Notes: generated by a model from the sequence alone, not told the origin. Counted from the first letter of the stretch, positions 31,728 to 44,989 are shown. The stretch: DNA of 64,000 nucleotides from Tuctoria greenei (GCA_036927565.1 JAYESD010000007.1:130050230-130114229), one strand, 5' to 3'. Numbers and translations: made by a program.

Positions 31728-34007
31728 ATGGCCGGAGTGGGGTACGAAGAAGTCTCAACCAGTGAGGTCCGAGAAACCCCAGAAGAGATTCTCTTCTATC
31801 AAGACAAGTCAACGGATGACGAAGAGATTCGCCAGCTCAAGGAGAAACTTCGAGAGAAGTTGAAGATTCCCAAGGTTGACACCTCAACCTCCACATCGAG
31901 TGGCACAATCAACTACAACCAACAAGGCTACAACTATGAACACCTTGTCTCCAACAACCACTATCTTTCCATCCCATTGGGGAAGCCTCACCAATTCGAT
32001 GGAACCGACTACGGGATGTGGAAGCACAACATGAAGATCCACCTTGTGTCACTCAACCCCTCACTATGGCAAATTGTGTTGACCGGGGTGCACATCCCTA
32101 AGAATGAAGAAGATATCACTCCGGAGCAAGCTGTGCTCCTTCACCGCAATGCTCAAGCGGCTGGAGTGATCATCTCATCTCTCTCAAGATATGAGTTCAA
32201 CCGAGTGGATGGACTTGAGGTGGCCAAGGACATTTCGGACACTCTCAAGATGGCTCATGAAGGCAACCGAGTCGTGAAAGAAGCTAAGATTGAGCTCATA
32301 GAAGGAGAGCTTGGGAGGTTTGCCATTATGGATGGTGAATCTCCCCAAGAGATGTACAACCATCTAAAGATACTCATCAACAAGTGTAGATCCTATGGAT
32401 GTACCAAGTGGACGGACCACGAGGTGGTGAAGAGGATGATTCGGGCATTCATGCTTAGAAACGTCTCTCTTTGCTCCATGATCCAAGGAAGCTCGGGGTT
32501 TGCCAAAATGACCCCGGAGGAGGTCCTTGGAAGGATCATCAACCACGGGATCATGGAGAAGGAGGCGCTCTTCTACAATGACCTCCAAAGGTTCACCGCC
32601 TCGAAGATGAAGAATGTTGCACTCAAAGCAACATCCTCCTCAAAAGAGCAAGACGAAGATGATGAGGGGAGCCTTGACACCGATGAGGAAGAGGCCTTCT
32701 TCATCAACAACTTCAAGAGAATGATGAGTAGAAGAAAAGGAGGATACAAGCATGAGAGCAAAGGCAAGGAAAAGGCAAAGCCCAAAACCAAGAGGGCTTG
32801 CTACAATTGTGGCGAGTACGGGCACTTCATTGTAGATTGCCCACATGAAGATGGCAAGAAGAAGAAGGAGGGCAAGCCACAAGAGAATAAGTTCTACAAG
32901 AAGAAGAAGCCCTCCAGTCATGCTCACTTAGGCAAGGAGTGGGACTGTAATGATGAGTCCTCCTTGTCCGAAGATGAGGAGAAGATGGAAACCATAGCCA
33001 TCGGGAGGAGCTCCAAGGGAAGCAAGCTCTTCCCCAATCTCTACGACCACGAGCCAACTTGCCTCATGGCAAAACAAGGAAGGAGAAAGGTTAATTCTAA
33101 CTCATCCTCTTCCATATCCTCTCATGATGATTTTGATAGTGCTAGCAAAAATGAACACATGTTTAAGGATATAAGTAAGAGCACATTGTGAAGAATGAAA
33201 TTGCTTTCAGATGAGATTTTTGAGAAGGAGGAGCTCATAGATAGGCAAGAGGACTGGCTTATCCAAGAAAAGGAAAGATGTAAAGAGCTCATTAAGCTCC
33301 TTGAGCTTGAGAGAGAGAAGATCAAGGCATTAGAGCATGAACTTGCTCTAAGCAAGAAAACGTGCTCAAGTCTTGAGGAGACAACCATTGAGCTCAAGGA
33401 TGAACTTGGCAACTTGGCAAAAGTTAACAAGATCCTTGAGACTCAAGTTGAGTCCCTTAAGACCAATGTAACCTCTTCCTCCAAAAGCTCATCCTCCTCA
33501 AAAGTTGCATCCGAAGCAATATCAACTTGCAAATGTTCTAACTTGATTCTTAAATTAAAGGATGAGCTTAAGTTGACTCAAGGCAAGCAAGCACCTAAGG
33601 GTGGCATCTTTGACAAAGAGAAGGTGGCGTATGCACGAAGTGCATACACTAACACAAGACCTCTCAATGTCAAGAATGGTCTTGGTTATACTAGAGGTGG
33701 AAAGCAAAATGCCAAAACCTCCAAGTATGTCAAAGACTTGATTGTCTTTGTCAAAGGAAGCTCATCCCCAACTAAAATTGAGAAGAACACTTCAACTAGC
33801 ACCTACTTGCCTAAATCTGAACCGCATCCTCTATTTCATGATTTTGATGCATCATATGTTTTGATGAGGAACAATAATGGCAAAGTATATGCTAGATATG
33901 TTGGGCCACTCCGCAAGAGCCCCAAGCCTTGTGTGTGGGTGCCCAAATGCCTCACTACTAACGTCAAAGGACCCAACTCCGCTTGGGTACCTAAAAGGAA
34001 GGCATAA
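31728..34007 (+). pseudogene. Copia 2 Gag with one in-frame stop
   Basis: Starts MAGVGYEEVSTSEV. The Gag domain (IPLGKPHQFDGTDYGMWKHN) is followed by the zinc knuckle CYNCGEYGHFIVDC at residues 358-371 (from 32799), an acidic linker (LGKEWDCNDESS) and a coiled coil (33210-33450, EIFEKEELIDRQED). One TGA at 33189-33191 interrupts the frame; otherwise it is open to the TAA at 34005-34007. There is no frameshift at the point where copia 1 has one, which is how the copia 1 defect was located. Confidence 0.9.
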
Positions 34008-35885
34008 TCTTGTTTTATAGGCATACCCTCCGGTGGATCCAAATGGGTGCTCGATAGTGGGTGCACAAACCACATGACCGGAGAGAGGAAGATGTTCGAG
34101 GAGTATGAGGAACATGATGATCCAAATTAAGGAATCCTCTTTGGGGACAATAGCCGAGGGAAAATCCTTGGCTCCGGTAAAATTATCATTTCTCCCCAAC
34201 ATACTCTCTCTAGTGTTTTACATTTTGATTCTCTTGACTATAACCTTTTTTCCATATCACAACTATGTGACAAGGGGTATAATTGTGTTTTCACTAATGA
34301 GGGTGTGAGCATCCTTAGAAGAAGTGATAACTCAATCGCTTTTAAGGGTGTGCTTAAGGGAAAGCTTTATCTTGTGGACTTTGCCTCGGATACAGCTCAA
34401 CTTGACACATGCTTAATGGCGAAAACCAACATGGGATGACTTTGGCATAGACGTCTAGCCCATGTTGGGATGAGGAATTTACAAAAGCTTCTTAAGGGCG
34501 AGCACATTCATGGTTTGAAGAATGTTGTCTTTGAAAAGGATGGGCCATGTAGTGCTTGCCAAGCCGGGAAGCAAGTGGGAGCTCAACACCCCTCAAAGAA
34601 CATCATGACGACAACAAGACCGTTGGAGCTGCTACATATGGACCTTTTCGGACCAATAACCTACATTAGCATTGGCGGTAACAAATATGGTCTTGTTATT
34701 GTTGATGATTTTTCTCGTTTCACTTGGGTGTTCTTCTTGCATGATAAGGGTTAAACTCACGGTGTCCTCAAGAGATTCTTGAGGAGAGCTCAAAATAAGT
34801 TCGCCTCAAGAATCAAAGCTATAAGAAGCGACAATGGCACCGAATTCAAGAACACTCAAGTGGAAGAATTCTTAGATGAGGAGGGCATCAAGCATGAATT
34901 TTCAGCTCCATACTCCCCTCAACAAAATGGGGTGGCAGAACGGAAGAATAGGACACTCATCGAGATGTCAAGGACAATGCTTGATGAGTACAAGACATCG
35001 GATCAGTTTTGGGCGGAGGCGGTTAACACCACTTGCCACGCCGTCAACCGATTGTACCCCCACCGCCTCCTCAAGAAGACTCCCTATGAGCTTCTAGTTG
35101 GTAAGAAACCCAATGTCTCTTACTTTCGTGTTTTTGGGAGCAAGTGCTATATTCTCAACAAGAAGCCTAGGACTTCGAAGTTTGCTTCAAAGTCTGATGA
35201 AGGTTTCTTGCTTGGTTATGACTCAAACACCCACGCCCATCGTGTCTTCAACAAAACCTCCGGAATTTTTGAAATAGCACGTGACGTGGTGTTTGATGAA
35301 ACTAATGGCTCCCAAGTGGAGCAAGCTGATCAAAGTGTACTAGATCAAGAAGAATCTCCACAAGAAGCTCTTAGGAGAATGGCACTTGGAGATGTTCGAC
35401 CACAAGAACAACCTCAATGCTCAAGTGACCAACAACAAGATGATGCAAGCCACTCCCCACGCGATCAAGTTGAAGATGAACAAGTTGCACCTCAAAACGA
35501 TCAAGAAGACGAAAGTCAAGGGGGAGGCATTCATCAAGGGGGAGATCAAAAAGAAGAAGAAGCTGATGATGACTCAAGAGCTCAACCTCCACATCCTCGT
35601 GTGCATCAAAGTGTTCAACAGGATCACCCCGTTGACAACATACTAGGAGATATCACTAAAGGGGTAACCACTCATTCTCGAGTTGCAAATTTTTGTGAAC
35701 ATTACTCTTTTGTTTCTTCTTTGGAGCCCCATAAGGTTGAAGATGCCTTGAGAGACCCGGATTGGGTGGTGTCCATGCAAGAGGAGCTTAACAACTTTGA
35801 AAGGAACAAAGTTTGGGAGCTTGTCAAGCGTCCACAAGAAAATGTTGTGGGCACCAAGTGGGTGTTTCGCAACAAGCAAAGATGA
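34008..35885 (+). pseudogene. Copia 2 protease and integrase, broken
   Basis: The protease motif WVLDSGCTNHMTG lies near 34042; a stop near 34128 and another at 34436-34438 follow. Integrase: CSACQAGKQ, MDLFGP, RSDNGTEF and QNGVAERKNRT, so the acidic triad is present. A GAA-to-TAA stop lies at 34752-34754. The frame 34779-35885 then runs from the integrase core through FRVFGSKCY and an acidic Gln-rich linker into the start of RT (GTKWVF). A one-base gain at about 35879 shifts the frame. Confidence 0.88.
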
Positions 35886-37243
35886 ACATGGTGTTGTAAC
35901 AAGGAACAAGGCACGACTTGTGGCCAAGGGTTACTCACAAGTCGAAGGTTTGGATTTCGATAAAACCTTTGCTCCCGTAGATAGGCTAGAGTCAATTCAT
36001 ATATTACTTGATTTTGCTACTCACCATGATTTTAAGCTCTAACAAATGGACGTCAAGAGTGCGTTCCTAAATGGCCCAATCAAGGAGGAAGTTTATGTGG
36101 AGCAACACCGGGCTTCGAAGACCAAGAATTCCCAAACCATGTCTTCAAACTGCGTAAGGCTCTCTATGGCCTCAAACAAGCTCCTAGAGCTTGGTATGAG
36201 TGTCTTAGAGACTTTCTAGTTCAAAACGGTTTTAAGATAGGAAAAGTTGATTACACTCTCTTTACAAAGCATTTTAATGATGATCTCTTTGTGTGCCAAA
36301 TATATGCCGATGACATTATATTTGGTTCTACTAACAAAGTGTTTTGTGATGAGTTTTCTAAGATAATGACAGAGAGATTTGAGATGTCCATGATGGGGGA
36401 GTTGAAGTTCTTTTTAGGTTTTCAAGTCAAGCAACTCAAAGAAGGCACGTTCATAAGTCAAACAAAATACAATCAAGACATATTAAAGAAGTTTGACATG
36501 GACAAGGCCAGACCCATCAAGACTCCAATGGCAACAAATGGACACTTAGACCTAAACGAAGATGGTCCAAGTGTGTACCAAAAGGTATATCATTCCATGA
36601 TTGGCTCTTTGTTATATCTTTCTAGACCGGATATTATGCGTAGTGTGTGTATGTGTGCACGTTTTCAAGCTGCACCTAAGGTGTGTCACATGACCACCGT
36701 GAAGAGAATTCTTAGATATTTAGTTCACACACCTATCATAGGACTTTGGTACCCCAAAGGATCCAAGTTTAACCTCATTGGCTATTCCGATGCGGATTAT
36801 GCGGGGTGCAAAGTTTATAGAAAGAGCACATCCGGGACATGCCAATTTTTGGGTAGATCATTAGTGTATTGGTCCTCTAAGAAAAAAAATTCCATTGCTC
36901 TTTCCACAGCCGAAGCGGAGTATGTCGCAGCCGGAAGTTGTTGTGCACAACTTCTTTGGATGAGACAAACTCTAAGGGATTATGGTATAAACTTGTGCCA
37001 TATTCCTCTCCTATGTGACAACGAGAGCGCCATCAAAATAGCCCATAATCCAGTTGAGCATTCAAGGACCAAACACATAGACATTAGACACCATTTCTTG
37101 AGAGATCATTCCTTGATATAGTAATTTCCCATGTGAGAACCGAGAACCAACTAGCCGATATATTCACCAAGCCCTTAGATGAGAAGCGATTTTGTGAGCT
37201 TAGGAGTGAGCTCAATATCTTAGATTCTCGAAATGTGGCTTGA
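35886..37243 (+). pseudogene. Copia 2 reverse transcriptase-RNase H, broken
   Basis: Same domains as copia 1 (ARLVAKGYSQVEGLDFD, LYGLKQAPRAWY, YSDADYAG, CDNESAIKIAHNP). Defects are TAA at about 36040, a frameshift near 36105, and a small deletion near 37118 after FLRDHS. The RT active site reads YADD (about 36303-36314), with Ala where YVDD is expected. The end is LNILDSRN and TGA at 37241-37243. Confidence 0.88.
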
Positions 37244-38069
37244 AACATGCACATCTGAATGTTTACCTTTTGCCTTACTCAAAAGAATGCATGTGGTTAA
37301 AAAAAAAATCATCTCTATCTCGATTTTCTTCAAAATATTTGAAAAACTAGTGACTTTGTGAGTTATGGTCATAGTTTGAATGTTGAATGCTTACTGACCA
37401 TATTCATAAAGTTTTGTTGTGGCAATATGTCCAAAAGGATCATCTATAGTGGCTAAAACTCAAATATATATGTTTTCAGCCTCTCTGGACCGGAGTAGTC
37501 CGCCCTTTGGCCAGACAAACCCTAAAGCCCCTAGGGACTTAAACCCCCGAGGAAGCGGCCGACCCCTCCACTTCCTTCTTTTGGCTTTCTCTCTCTCCCT
37601 CGCGCGCGAAACCGCTCTCTTTCGGCGATTTTCAATTCCAACCACCAAAAATAGTTTCTAATCCGTGCATTGGAAGCCCAGGAGGTGTGGGAAACTTTCC
37701 CCGATCACTCGCGACGCAATCCATCCCCGATTCCGTCAATTTCTCAAGATTTGAAGAGGTATCTCCCATTTTTCAAAAACTTGCCTCATTCTTGATTCAT
37801 TGAGTTTTTGATAGATGCCTCTTCGTTAAAGTTACTTCTAGTGACCTTGTGATCATAGCCTAGGAATATTGCGAGTTGATCCCAAATTTTCTCGAAAAAC
37901 CGTTAGAGTTAGGGTTTAACCTGTGTAAACCGGACTAGTCCACCCCTGGGGCGGACAAGTCCAGTGTACACAGGTCAAACTTCAACTTTGGTCGTTTCTT
38001 GGGATTTCTTTCACATTATTTCCAACTCTTTGACCTACTTTCTTATGGATTCTATTCTTTTCTGCTGAT
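37244..38069 (+). other. Copia 2 spacer between pol and ORF3
   Basis: Non-coding. Palindrome relatives (CCGGAGTAGTCCG near 37491; CCGGACTAGTCCA near 37931; GCGGACAAGTCCAG near 37953) mark the same two zones as in copia 1. A CT-rich leader-like stretch lies at 37560-37630 and GAGGTATC near 37757 could be a splice donor. Confidence 0.5.
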
Positions 38070-39896
38070 ATGGCTGCTACTCGCCGTTCCGCTTCTCCCC
38101 CCACTGACCCCGAGTGGGAGGCGGAGCAGCTTCGCCTCGCCGAAGAACGGGCAAGAGCCAAAGTTGAGGCTGCCGAGAAGTATCTCGAGCAGCATGAGAA
38201 AGCTATAGCAGCCAAGAAGCAACAAGCAAGGGCCGCGGCTTTGGCCTACAACGAAGATGAAGCAATGGCTCGGGCCATTGAGGAGTCCCACAAGGAACTC
38301 CAGAAGAAGAAGAGAGAGGAGTGCGAAGCTCATAACTCTCAGGCTGTTGCTGCACAAGTCTCCAAGCGGAAGAGGCTTGTGAGCCTTGGAGAGAAAGAGA
38401 AGGGCAAGGAGCCAGCCCAAGGAGAAATTGCTGAACACCGGATCGAGCAAGATCCAAAGAAGGGCAAGGCTCCGGCTCCCATGGAGCCCAAGAAGAAAAA
38501 GCACACCATAAAGGTCCCGGCTGCGAAGGCCAAGGGCATCTCTATAAAAGAGAAAGGGAAGGCCAAACCGATTGGCCCCCTGGAAGTGCACACTCCTGAG
38601 AGGAACCCCAACAGGCAGCGTGAAATAGCTGCAAATGTTTTCCATGGAAAGGGAGCCGAGAAAGCGAAAAGGCTCAGGACGGACAAAGTGTACAAGTATG
38701 AAAGGATCACTGCCGACCCTCGGTTTTGTTGTGACTTTCATTGTGATTATTACCGTCTCGTCTACCAAAGCATGAAGAAGCATGTGATTGAAGCACAGTG
38801 GATAGACTAGGAGTACATGGCCAAGAAGCAACATTCTGCTTTTGATGCGGTCATTGAAGCAGCTGAGCGCCATGTTCTCAAGAACATCATGGGATTCAAG
38901 TATGACTGGAACGTTGAAGTCATCCTGCAGTTTTATTCCACCGTCTACTTCACCACCTTTGGTGATAGAAGGATCATATGGATGACGCATGGCGAGCAGC
39001 TCTCAGTCACATTTGAGGAGTTTGCAAAGATTCTAGGTCTTGAGGCTCATTTGGACCATGAGATCATCATCTCTAACCTCAAGGACGTTGACAGAGATCA
39101 GCTGGACTACATGTACCCGAGACATGTGTCCTATGAGCCAGGACTTGCTTGCAACATCAAGCCTTTCTACAGCATTCTCAATAGGATCCTGAGGCGGACC
39201 ATAGCACCAAAGGATGGTGACGCAGGGGTGATACAAGGCAACCTGAGGCACCTGCTACTTCTCATTGATGGGGAGGAGAAGTTCAATCTCGTCGACTACA
39301 TCTTCGACGACATTTTCAACATCTCGCATACCCCCAACCGTTCTTGCGGGTATGCCCCCTACATCATGTACCTCATTGAGAAGGTGTCGGGCGTGACCTT
39401 CGTCAAGGATGTGACTCATCGCCCGCTTCATCCTCAGACACCCCCTGATGTCCCACCTCCTCCGCGCCAGAAGAATGCGGAGCCTCCCTCCTCCTCGGCG
39501 ATGCCAGCTTCTCGGCCTGTGGCGCCTTCTTCCCCGCCTCCACCTCAATCCATGAGCGCCTTCTTCAAGTGTTTCAAGGCGATCTTCACTTCCTGCTGGA
39601 AGCAGGAGATTAGGAACCAGAGGGCACACAAGTGCCAAGAGAAGTACCTCAAGGCGGTGTGTGACAAGCTGGAGGTTCCTATGTCCTCTCCAGAGGCGAG
39701 TGATGGGGAGATCACACCATTCCCCGACTTCACCGCCGTCGAGCTCGCCCAGCTCCAAGAGGACGGGAGCTCTTCCTGAGCAGCTCCTTCGGCTCGTGCC
39801 TCCGACGATGACGACGACAACGATCACGAGGACCCGGAGGCCACGGAGAGCGACTCCGACGCGGAGGCCGATGATAGTGAAAGTGGCGACGACTGA
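38070..39896 (+). pseudogene. Copia 2 ORF3, homologue of copia 1 ORF3, with two in-frame stops
   Basis: One frame throughout from MAATRRSASPPTDPE. An N-terminal Glu/Lys-rich coiled coil (about 38110-38330) and a Lys-rich linker are followed by the conserved domain: RFCCDFHCDYYRL, ILQFYSTVYFTT and EEFAKILGLE. After it come a Pro/Ser-rich region and an acidic tail (DDDDDNDHEDPEATESD). The stops are TAG at 38808-38810, where copia 1 has Trp, and TGA at 39777-39779 in the tail. Function unknown; no membrane segment or signal peptide stands out. Confidence 0.8.
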
Positions 39897-40344
39897 GTGG
39901 TTAAGGGTTCGAGTTCCTCCTCTTCTTTTCCTTTTTGGTGTCTTGATGCCAAAGGGGGAGAGTTAGAAAGGAGGGTAATTAGTTGTATCCCTTTATTTTG
40001 GATCCTTAGACATGTTGCACTCCTTATTGTAATATTTATGTCATGATGGATGTTTAAATTTGTGCAATACTATGTTTTGAATGTTCAGTATCAATATGAT
40101 GCTTTGAATGTCTATCTTTTGATCATATTCATATTTATTATGTCTTGTCACAAATTGTTGAGCACAACACGTAGGCACCCCACCATAATGTGTGTATGTA
40201 TGAAGGACTTCCTCAATCTCTCCTTTATAATGCATTCATTGAGGGGGAGTCACTCATACACCCGCACGTTATGAAAACCACAAATTTATACTCTTTTATA
40301 TGAAGACTTAATGTGTTGTCATCAATCACCAAAAAAGGGGAGAT
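39897..40344 (+). other. Copia 2 3' untranslated region with polypurine tracts
   Basis: CCAAAGGGGGAGAG at about 39949, TGAGGGGGAGTC at about 40239 and the PPT AAAAAAGGGGAGAT ending at the LTR (40331-40344). No gene. Confidence 0.85.
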
Positions 40345-41998
40345 TGAAAGTGCATCTAGGATCCCCGTGGGTTTTGGATGATTGATGATGACAATTAAGT
40401 GACTAATGAGCTTAGTGATCTTAAGCGCGGGTGTGGACTCAAGTGGAAGCACAATCCCTCAAAAAGGAAAAGGATGAAAACGGCGATGTCAACTCGAAAA
40501 GGAGAAACTAGGGTTTCTAGTGTGTCGAGTTTGGACTAGCCAAATACGTAAGAGGATGTGTGTGTAAAGTGCATTGAGATCAAGTTGGGAGCTCAAAGCG
40601 GTTTAGAGGTCAAACCCATTGAGAGAAAAGAGTTGGAAGGAGTCTGGCAGTAGGGCCGGACTAGTCCGTGCAGGTGGCCGGGCTAGTCCGCACCTGCCGG
40701 CCAAGTCCGTTTTCAGCCGGACCAGAAGGGTCTGACTGAGTTCGAACTAGTTCGTAGTTGAACGGACTAGTCCGGGTAGTCGTGAAGTGGGTTTTGGGGA
40801 CTAAGTCCCAACACAACGGACTTGTCCATTTTAGTCTGGACCAAGAGGTCCTAACTGAGATCGTACTAGTCCGCCTTGGGGGTCGGACTAGTCCGGGTGT
40901 GAGAGAAGTCGGTGCTTCAGAGACTAAGTCTGGTAAGGCCGGACTAGTCTGCCCTGGGGGCCGGACTAGTCCGTGGTATTCAGACTAGTCCGTTTTCACA
41001 CGGAACAAAAGGTTCTGTGTGAGATCGGACTAGTCCGGTGAGGGCCAGACTAGTCCGTTATTGAAGTGACCATTTGAATTTGAAGTTTGGCGGGTAGTGT
41101 GACGATTGCCTCGTAGTGCGACAGTTGTCAGGGACGTCAGTGGTCCCCTAGGCCAGACTAGTCCGGGCTGTAGGCCGGACTAGTCCGCCCATCTGCTGAA
41201 GTCAGCAGTATGGGCTTGGGACCTTTATAAATAGAGGACCCCTGGGTTCATTTGAACCAACCTTTGAGCAAGTTGAAACCCTAGCGCGCCACAGCAACCT
41301 TGAGCCTCCAAAAGCCTCCTTCTTGCCTACATACCTTCTAAAACTAATTCTTGTGTGGATTAGGGTTTAGTGAGGTGAAGATGAGGAAGAACACCGCTCT
41401 TTGGCTCTCGGTTTGATCTCTTGCACTTTGTGAATCTTTGTGGTATGTGGCTTGAGTCAATATTTGTGATTTGTGATTGTACTTGTGGTGGGAGCCTTAG
41501 ATTGTGAGAAGCCCCAATGAATCTTGTATTCACTCTTTGTGATAGTGGAAGAACCAAGTTAGGCCCGTGTGGTAAACTTGGTGAGGGAAGGGTTGTTGAA
41601 CCCGGTCCTTCGTGGACTCCTCAATGGGGACGTAGGTTCCTTAGTGGGATTGAACCTCGGGATAAATTCCTTGTGTCCCTTGTGTTCTTTACTTTCACTT
41701 ATTGCTCATTGCTTCTAGGGTTAACTTTATAGGTCTTGTTCATCACTCTTGTTTCATCGTGATCCTTAGCTTCATACTTGTCATATAACTTGTTAAGGCT
41801 CACTAAGTCATTCTAACAAACCTTGCATCACGAGAATTGGACTAAAACTTGTTAGAAATCCTTTTTATGCTTTTCCCTGTAGGAGGACTGGACTAGTCCA
41901 CCCCTGGACCGGACTAGTCCGCCCCCTGAGTTCTAATCTCGTTTATTAGGTCATTTCAGGTCGTTCAGCCTATTCACCCCCCCTCTAGGCAACTTTCA
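40345..41998 (+). repeat. Copia 2 3' LTR
   Basis: TGAAAGTGCATC to AACTTTCA, 1,654 bp, followed by target duplication ATCTA. It repeats the CGGACTAGTCCG array (40660-41190) and the TATA box. The small frames inside it are repeat artefacts. Confidence 0.94.
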
Positions 41999-42003
41999 AT
42001 CTA

Positions 42004-43681
42004 TGGACTCAAGGTGGCACTATCATATGGTGTCAAACAGCTGTTGGTGAAGGGATATTCACAGCTCATCATCAAGCAAGTGCAAGGTGAATGCTCCTGT
42101 AACAATTCTCAATTAGCTGCTTATCTTCTTGAAGTCCAGAGACTTCAGAAGGACTTCGAAGTCCTAGATCTTTGCCATGTCGAGCATCTCAACAACGCTG
42201 AAGCTGATGAACTCTCAACGAAAGCTTCAACCGGAGCTCCGGCTCCCGACGGAACCTTCGTCCGAAGATTGTCAAGACCAACAGCCCAGTCTGGCGAACT
42301 GAGCGAAGGGGGCGAGACCAGCACCTCGAAGCTGGCGGTCCCGATGGCCATGTTACCATGGCGTCCATCAAGAGTTGTAGGTGCTGCAGGAAGCTCCGAG
42401 CAACCTAGCACGCAAGACTCATAAGCTCAAGTTAGCTCTGATACATGGATATCAGAGATCCGGAGCTACTTGAAAGACAATATACTTTTTGAAGACAATG
42501 TATCTGCTGACCGGATAGTCAAATTGGCTAAAAGATACACACTGGTGGAAGGGGATCTCTACTGGCGTGGTGCCAACGGCATCCTAATGCGGTGCATTAT
42601 AAGGGAAGAAGGCCGCGAGCTCCTCGTGGAAATCCATGGGGGCGAGTGTGGGAACCACGCGTCTTCCCGCACGTTGGTCGGTAAAGCCTTTCGACATGGT
42701 TTTTACTGTCCTACAGCACTCTAGGATGCAACCGAGCTAGTGAAGAAATGTGAAGCATGCCAGTTCCATGCAAAGCAAATTCACACACCAGCTCAACCTC
42801 TACAAATGATACCTCCGACATGGCCATTCACTGTGTGAGGTATGGATATTTTGGGACCTTTCCCAAAAGCCGTCGGAGGTTACAAGTACCTGTATGTCGC
42901 CATCGACAAGTTCACCAAGTGGCCAGAAGCAACACCAGTTGTGACAATAAACAAGCAATCAGCTATCAAGTTCTTGCAGTCCATAGTATGCAGATTTGGA
43001 GTCCCAAACAAGATCATAACTGACAACGGGGCCCACTTCACAAGTTCTGCATTCCAAGAATATTGCGAAGACCTCGACATTCAAGTCAGCTACACTTCTG
43101 TGGCTCACCTGGCAAGCAATGGCCAAGCTGAGAGAGCAAATGCAGAAATCCTAAAGGGACTCAAGACGCGCACATATGAGCACTTGAAAAAACATGGAGC
43201 CAACTGGATTGAGGAGCTTCCGCCCACCTTGTGGGCAAAAAGGACAACTCCAAATCGGTCAACTGGAGAGACACCCTTCTTCCTGGTGTACGGAGCTGAA
43301 GCAGGTCTTCCTCCGGAAATCACCTTGGGGTCACTCTGGGTCCGGACCTTTGACGCAGCCACGCAGGACCAGCTCCGGCGTGAAGACCTTGGCCTCGTTG
43401 AAGAGGGAAGGTGCCAAGCAGCTATTCGAAATGCACGATACCGCCAAGCGCTTCGGCATTATCACCAAACACATGTGCATAGCCGACAGCTCGAGGAAGG
43501 TGATCTGGTGCTACGAAGAATACAAACTCGAGAAGGGTTTAACAAACTTTCCCCCAGCTGGGAAGGACCCTTTTGAGTGATCAAAGTATCTCATCACGGA
43601 TGCGTTCGCTTGGCAACCGAGGATGCGACATCGCTCCCTAATCCTTGGAACATTGAGCACCTCAGTAAGTTTTACGCTTAA
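42004..43681 (+). pseudogene. Gypsy 1 second RNase H (rest) and integrase
   Basis: Resumes the frame lost at 30018: YGLKVALSYGVKQLLVKGYS and the end of the archaeal-type RNase H (CHVEHLNNAEADELS). The integrase zinc-binding part (EIHGGECGNHASS, CEACQFHAKQ) and core follow: MDILGPFPKAVGG (D), ITDNGAHFTS (D) and QAERANAEILKG (E). The C-terminal part ends near KLSPSWEGPF and HLSKFYA. Stops lie at 42422, 42722 (TAG), 42837 (TGA where Trp is usual) and 43576. The gypsy integrase inserts cDNA; this copy cannot be made intact. Confidence 0.87.
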
Positions 43682-44989
43682 TATAACAAAGGTGAGTCTG
43701 TAATTACATATGATGTTTGTTATAATGTCATTGTACAGAGACAGGTAGCTCCTCCAGGAGGACAGCCGGACTTTTCCAGGAAGGTCCGCAAAGTTCAAGC
43801 AAAACTTGACACAGTATCAGAACTAAAAGTGTAGCTAGCTACCCTGGGTCGAACAAGAAATGTAACACACTTAGCTTGATTCTATACCCTAAGAGTGTAC
43901 TTGTCTCCCTGTACCCCGGACCTATAATGAAAGACATCAATATGTGAAAACAGACCCCACGTGCATTTATTTTGTACAGGCTCATTCTTTTTTATTTTTC
44001 TCTTTCTTGTCTATAACAAAGTTCTGCAATTCTTAAGAAATTTAGCTCGAACAATTCATATATAATTCGAGTTGCATTGTTAATTCTTTCGGGTCTTAAC
44101 ATTGTTGAATGGCCTACTCGCCTGAACGCCAAGCCAATCTAGGTCTAGAGTGTGCTATCGGCTTAGCCTGGTCCTGCACCCTAAGTACGCCACTCTACCT
44201 ACACTCCAGCAGGCCTAAGTAGGGTGAGTCGAGAAAACGATTGGTCCTAAGGAAAATAAACAAGCGCGCTTGATTGTATATAGAATTGTTGTCGATCTAA
44301 AATTTCATATTGGAATAGTAAGTCACAAATGAGTTATAGATAAGAAATGAATTTTACCGTTTTTCTTGACTTCAGTGTGCAGGAAAAATAAAAATCTAAT
44401 GGTGATGGTGGATGATGTCGGAGCTACCAAAGCTTCGACATCCCCCAAGGGGGCCTGCCGTCAATGTTTTAAACATTGATAGTGGGCATCGTCGGAGCTA
44501 TCAAGTTCCGACAAATCCAGGGCCAGCCGTCAACATGAAGAAATAAAAAGAGTTAAAGAAAAGATGGTAGAAGGACACCCCAATGGGGTCTGCTGTCGAC
44601 ACTCTACGTGTTGACAGTGGTCAATGCCGGAGCTACCAAGCTCCAACAACTCCAGAGGGTCGGCCGTCAACGTTCTACGTGTTGATGGTGGTTGCTACCA
44701 GAGCTACTAAGCTCCGACAACCCCAGGGGGCCCCTGCTGTCGACGCAACAAAACTTCGAACCTATACTCTACAAGTTTGAAACACTTAAGTCTTCAACAA
44801 AATGCTACATCCTTTTGGTACATGTTCGTAATCAAATTGTGTACATCTACCAGGGGGCCGAGTAAGACAAAGGTTGAAGACAAAAAATGAAATTCATAAA
44901 AATTTTGGATTTCATTCATCTGAAGACAAGAGATTACAAAATTGGAGAAAAGAAGAGAAGATACAAGTGGGAGCTAAAAGGAGAAAGTC
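43682..44989 (+). other. Gypsy 1 spacer after integrase, with a tandem repeat at 44418-44745
   Basis: Non-coding. 44418-44745 holds four imperfect copies of a unit of about 72 bp with two hairpin-forming parts: CGGAGCTACCAAGCTCCGAC and GTCAACGTTCTACGTGTTGA. The rest is AT-rich with no recognisable signal. It lies just past the 3' end of the antisense gene, so it could hold that gene's terminator. Confidence 0.6.

Larger units (their letters stand above)
30019..41998 (+). mobile_element. Copia 2: full-length Ty1/copia retrotransposon, Sirevirus-like, inside gypsy 1
   Basis: This 11,980-bp element runs TGAAAGTGCATC to CAACTTTCA with target duplication ATCTA at 30014-30018 and 41999-42003. LTRs are 1,657 and 1,654 bp and differ by about 5% in the first 230 bp. 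Layout and proteins are those of copia 1, but the LTR ends and the palindrome core differ, so they are related families, not the same one. It split the second RNase H of gypsy 1 between ALIY and GLKVAL. Pol has many breaks, so it is dead. Confidence 0.95.

Noticed and set aside
39255..39827. A 190-residue minus-strand frame
   Set aside because: Shadow of the plus-strand ORF3 of copia 2, which has the conserved domain.
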